Assembly: GCF_011761985.1 (NCBI RefSeq)
Contig: NZ_JAASQT010000001.1
Location: 620,001-684,000 of the forward strand
DNA: 64,000 nucleotides
From: Brevundimonas terrae
GTDB taxonomy: Bacteria; Pseudomonadota; Alphaproteobacteria; Caulobacterales; Caulobacteraceae
Reading direction: 5' to 3'
Shown in pieces: positions 61,329 through 64,000 of this stretch. The position numbers were made by a program, and so were the translations under genes. Under the pieces are notes generated by a model that made no database searches, was not told the origin of the DNA, and saw only the letters and a list, made by a program, of their open reading frames with translations. Numbering within the stretch: position 1 is the stretch's first letter; the number at the start of each line of letters is the position of its first letter.

Positions 61329-61739
61329 TTAGAATTTGAAGATGGTTTCCAGACGCACACGCGGTTGCGTGCGGCGGTCCGTTTCGGGAGCGCGAGCCGG
61401 ATCACGATCCGGCGTGGCCAGTTGCGCCGCCGCACCTACACGCAGGCGCGGGCTGAGACGGTAATAGGCACCGGCTTCGACATCGCCCCATTCGGCTTCA
61501 CGGCCGACAGGCTGGCTCAGATTGAGGTTCAGACCCCAACGGCCGTTTTCGTGCAGACGCAGGCCACGGCGCTGCGGCTGAACCGTAGCGGCACGTTCGG
61601 TTGCGGTCGAAACGGGGGTGTTCATGGCTTGGGCCAGATTGACTTGCCCGCGCGAAGCCGACTGGGCATGAGCCGCCGACGACATTCCGGCTATTGCCAG
61701 AGCGCCTGCGATTGCCAGACCTGCTACGCCGATGCGCAT
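61329..61739 (-). CDS. ntrZ: NtrZ-type periplasmic regulatory protein
   Basis: A 136-residue secreted protein. The signal (MRIGVAGLAIAGALAIAGMSSAAHAQ) is cleaved near residue 26; the mature part has LRLHENGRWGLNLNLSQPVGREAEWGDVEAGAYYRLSPRLRVGAAAQL and ends RRTQPRVRLETIFKF, which I recognise from NtrZ of Caulobacterales, a periplasmic regulator of the NtrY sensor kinase. Its stop abuts the stop of the ThiE-like gene. It is divergent from the DUF3576 gene. Confidence 0.82.
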   Translation of the reverse strand: MRIGVAGLAIAGALAIAGMSSAAHAQSASRGQVNLAQAMNTPVSTATERAATVQPQRRGLRLHENGRWGLNLNLSQPVGREAEWGDVEAGAYYRLSPRLRVGAAAQLATPDRDPARAPETDRRTQPRVRLETIFKF

Positions 61740-62132
61740 CAAACCATCATCCAAAAAGGCCCGCTCCGATGAATACGGTTGGGCGACCCGAACTATCTGT
61801 CCACAGGGAACAGATGGGTTCGATTAGACACCGCCGCCACCTGCGGTCAACGGACTCTTGATAAACGTCGGCACGAATACAGGGTTGCAGGGCAAGTCCG
61901 CGTCCACCTGTGTCACATCCGTCACGGAATCCATCCTGCACAGCCAGAAAGCCTTAACCATGACGGGGTTTGCAGGGCACCGGCGCATTTATAAATCGCA
62001 CAGCGATCACCCGCGCTTGTCACACCCCCTTTTCAGCGTGTTATAGAGCTTCTTTCCAGTGCTTTGGCTCGGGTCGATGACCGCGTGGCCTTGGCCCTAA
62101 TTTATCATCGAGACCTTTTTGGAGATCTTGGA
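61740..62132. promoter_or_regulatory. Divergent control region between ntrZ and the DUF3576 gene
   Basis: No gene in 393 bp. A CtrA-type octamer TTAACCAT is at 61954-61961. TTGTCA (62017-62022) and TTATAG (62041-62046), 18 bp apart, form a plausible sigma-70 promoter for the DUF3576-leuS direction. GGAG at 62121 is the ribosome-binding site. Confidence 0.5.
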
Positions 62133-62582
62133 ATGGCTTTTGTTCGCGGCGCCGCTCTCGCTCTGGTCGCTACCGGCCTACTCGTAAGCGGTTGCTCAAG
62201 CCTACCGTTCGTCGGCAAGAAGTCCGAAAAGGTCGCTACGGTCGAAGATCGTCTGGGCATCGGCGTGAATGCCTATCTGTGGCGTGCGACGCTGGACACC
62301 CTGTCCTTCATGCCGCTGGCCAGCGCCGACCCGTGGGGCGGTGTGGTCAATTATGACTGGTACACCAACCCGCAAACGCCGAACGAGCGTTTCAAGGCCA
62401 CGGTCTTCATCCTTGATCGCCGTCTGCGCGCCGATGCGCTGAACGTCGCCGTCACCAAGGAAGTGCAAGATGCCGGTGGCAACTGGGTTTCGGCCCCTGT
62501 CGCCGCCCAGACCGAAACCGATCTGGAAAACGCCATCCTGACCAAGGCCCGCCAGCTCAATCTTTCCAACGCAGCCCGCTAA
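62133..62582 (+). CDS. DUF3576 lipoprotein
   Basis: A 149-residue lipoprotein: signal MAFVRGAALALVATGLLVSGC with lipobox VSGC (Cys21), then DRLGIGVNAYLWRATLDTLSFMPLASADPWGGVVNYDWYTNPQTPNERFKATVFILDRRLRADALNV, the signature of DUF3576. This family sits directly upstream of leuS in many alphaproteobacteria, as here. It probably works in the outer-membrane periphery; function unknown. The start at 62133 is chosen for its signal peptide and GGAG upstream. Confidence 0.92.
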   Translation: MAFVRGAALALVATGLLVSGCSSLPFVGKKSEKVATVEDRLGIGVNAYLWRATLDTLSFMPLASADPWGGVVNYDWYTNPQTPNERFKATVFILDRRLRADALNVAVTKEVQDAGGNWVSAPVAAQTETDLENAILTKARQLNLSNAAR

Positions 62583-62668
62583 GGGTTGCGCGACCTCCCC
62601 TATTCGTTTTTTCCGTCCTCAGGCCTGCCTCAACGCTTTATGCCTGAGGCATCGCCTTAGGATACGCC

Positions 62669-64000
62669 GTGGCCCGCTACGAGCCCAAGATCACCGAACC
62701 TCGCCAACAGGCCCGCTGGGCCGAGGCTGACGCTTTTTCCGTCTCCAACGAGGATACCGGTCGCCCGAAATACTATGTCCTCGAAATGTTCCCGTACCCG
62801 TCGGGCAACATCCATATGGGACATGCCCGCAACTATGTGATGGGCGACGTCATTGCCCGCTGGAAGCGCGCACAAGGCTTTGACGTTCTGCACCCGATGG
62901 GTTGGGATGCCTTTGGTATGCCCGCCGAAAACGCCGCCATGGAACGTGGCGTGCATCCGGGCGACTGGACCTATGCCAACATCGAAACCATGCGTGGCCA
63001 GCTGAAACTGCTGGGCCTGTCGCTGGACTGGTCGCGCGAGATTGCCACCTGCGATCCGGAATATTACGGCCAGCAGCAAGGCTGGTTCCTCGAACTGTAC
63101 AAGCGCGGTCTGGTTTACCGCAAAGAAGGCACCGTCAACTGGGATCCGGTCGACAATACCGTTCTGGCCAATGAACAGGTGATCGACGGTCGCGGTTGGC
63201 GCTCGGGCGCACTGGTCGAGAAGCGCAAGCTGACCCAGTGGTTCCTGCGTATTACCGACTATGCCGACGACCTGATCGACGGCCTGAAAGACCTTGAAGG
63301 CCGCTGGCCCGACAAGGTGCGTCTGATGCAGGAAAACTGGATCGGTCGCTCCAAGGGCCTGCAGATGAAGTGGGCCTTTGCCGGCACCGCCCCTGCCGGT
63401 TTTGAAGACGGCGTGGAAATCTACACCACCCGTCCGGACACCTTCTATGGCGCGTCCTTCCTCGGTCTGGCACCCGACCATGCGATCTCGAAGCAACTGG
63501 CCGATGCCGATCCGCGCGTCGCCGAATTCGTTGCCGAATGCCGCAAGGGCGGCGCTTCACAGGCCGAGATCGAACAGGCCGAGAAGATCGGCTGGGACAC
63601 CGGCCTGAAGGCTATCCATCCGTTTACCGGCGAAGAAGTGCCGGTATGGATCGCCAACTTCATCCTGTCGGAATACGGCACGGGCGCCATCTTCGCCTGC
63701 CCTGCCCACGACCAGCGCGACCTCGACTTTGCCCGCAAATACAATCTGCCGGTCAAGGCTGTGGTGCGCCCCGCCGAGGCGGACGACAGCTTCACCGTCG
63801 ATACCGAGGCCTATACCGGCCCCGGCGTGCTGTTCAATTCCGACTTCATGAACGGCATGGAGATCGAGGAGGCCAAGGCCGCCGCGATCGCCAAGATCGA
63901 AGCGGCCGGTACCGGCAAGGGTGCCACCATCTATCGCCTGCGTGACTGGGGCGTCAGCCGCCAGCGCTACTGGGGTTGCCCGATTCCGGTCATCCACTGT
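62669..64000 (+). CDS. leuS: Leucyl-tRNA synthetase, 5' part (444 codons)
   Basis: Class I aminoacyl-tRNA synthetase charging tRNA-Leu; the window ends inside it. The HIGH-type motif is HMGH at 49-52 ([20 protein letters not shown]), followed by [16 protein letters not shown] and the editing (CP1) domain with [19 protein letters not shown] and the DQRDLDFA region. The C-terminal KMSKS lies outside. The start is GTG at 62669, with AGGA 7 bp upstream. It follows the DUF3576 gene by 86 bp. Confidence 0.97.
   Translation, partial: MARYEPKITEPRQQARWAEADAFSVSNEDTGRPKYYVLEMFPYPSGNIHMGHARNYVMGDVIARWKRAQGFDVLHPMGWDAFGMPAENAAMERGVHPGDWTYANIETMRGQLKLLGLSLDWSREIATCDPEYYGQQQGWFLELYKRGLVYRKEGTVNWDPVDNTVLANEQVIDGRGWRSGALVEKRKLTQWFLRITDYADDLIDGLKDLEGRWPDKVRLMQENWIGRSKGLQMKWAFAGTAPAGFEDGVEIYTTRPDTFYGASFLGLAPDHAISKQLADADPRVAEFVAECRKGGASQAEIEQAEKIGWDTGLKAIHPFTGEEVPVWIANFILSEYGTGAIFACPAHDQRDLDFARKYNLPVKAVVRPAEADDSFTVDTEAYTGPGVLFNSDFMNGMEIEEAKAAAIAKIEAAGTGKGATIYRLRDWGVSRQRYWGCPIPVIHC

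Overview
The window looks like a near-origin stretch of an alphaproteobacterial chromosome, most likely a member of the Caulobacterales (Caulobacter/Asticcacaulis/Brevundimonas relatives). The grounds are the gene set and order (ftsY-yciB, a ccmC-ccmD-ccmG run, ftsK-lolA, a thioredoxin/LON/Trm112 run), a recognisable NtrZ-type periplasmic protein, a CC0125/CC1285-type lipoprotein, CtrA-type TTAACCAT half-sites, and two parS-like 16-mers (5059-5074, 16691-16706), which normally cluster close to the replication origin. Genus is not decided by what I can see.

Layout. 1-7.3 kb: a cut-off SDR gene behind an Rrf2 regulator, a phosphotransferase, glycerol kinase, a threonine-dehydratase-family enzyme, a MaoC hydratase, and a dehydrogenase/aminotransferase pair for a nucleotide sugar. 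7.4-18.4 kb: GmhB, hydrolase, NAD synthetase, FtsY, YciB, a MarR protein with a histone-like tail, cytochrome c maturation genes, adenosine kinase, an ATP-grasp enzyme, endonuclease III. 18.5-27.5 kb: an emrA-emrB-tetR efflux operon with a candidate operator, creatininase, phasin, Rieske protein, gpsA, tsaD, hemC, hemD, tRNA-Thr(CGT).

27.6-38.9 kb is an accessory region that is visibly AT-richer in parts. Directly after the tRNA, two copies of a ~59-bp repeat flank a two-gene cassette: a 712-aa GNAT-PIN-ASCH-like fusion and an overlapping ASCH-domain gene. This cassette is the best candidate for an undescribed system (RNA- or toxin-type). Then come small membrane, lipoprotein, HTH and micro-ORFs, and two same-orientation copies of one dead IS5-family element (548 and 803 bp) that bracket a 1198-aa capsule-export-like/HAD fusion and a methyltransferase.

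38.9-64 kb returns to core genes. They are an NsrR/DUF1971/Hmp nitric-oxide module with an NsrR-type operator; glutamate dehydrogenase; pirin; metK with an operator-like palindrome; argG; a sorbosone-dehydrogenase-like protein; LysE exporter; xthA; lolA; ftsK; a ubiquinone hydroxylase; Trm112, LON and thioredoxin-TPR genes; ProXp-ala; a DUF6065 protein; an OmpR-type response regulator; YggS and a ThiE-like gene that share their start codons; NtrZ; a DUF3576 lipoprotein; and the first 444 codons of leuS. Many convergent gene pairs are separated by clear intrinsic terminators.
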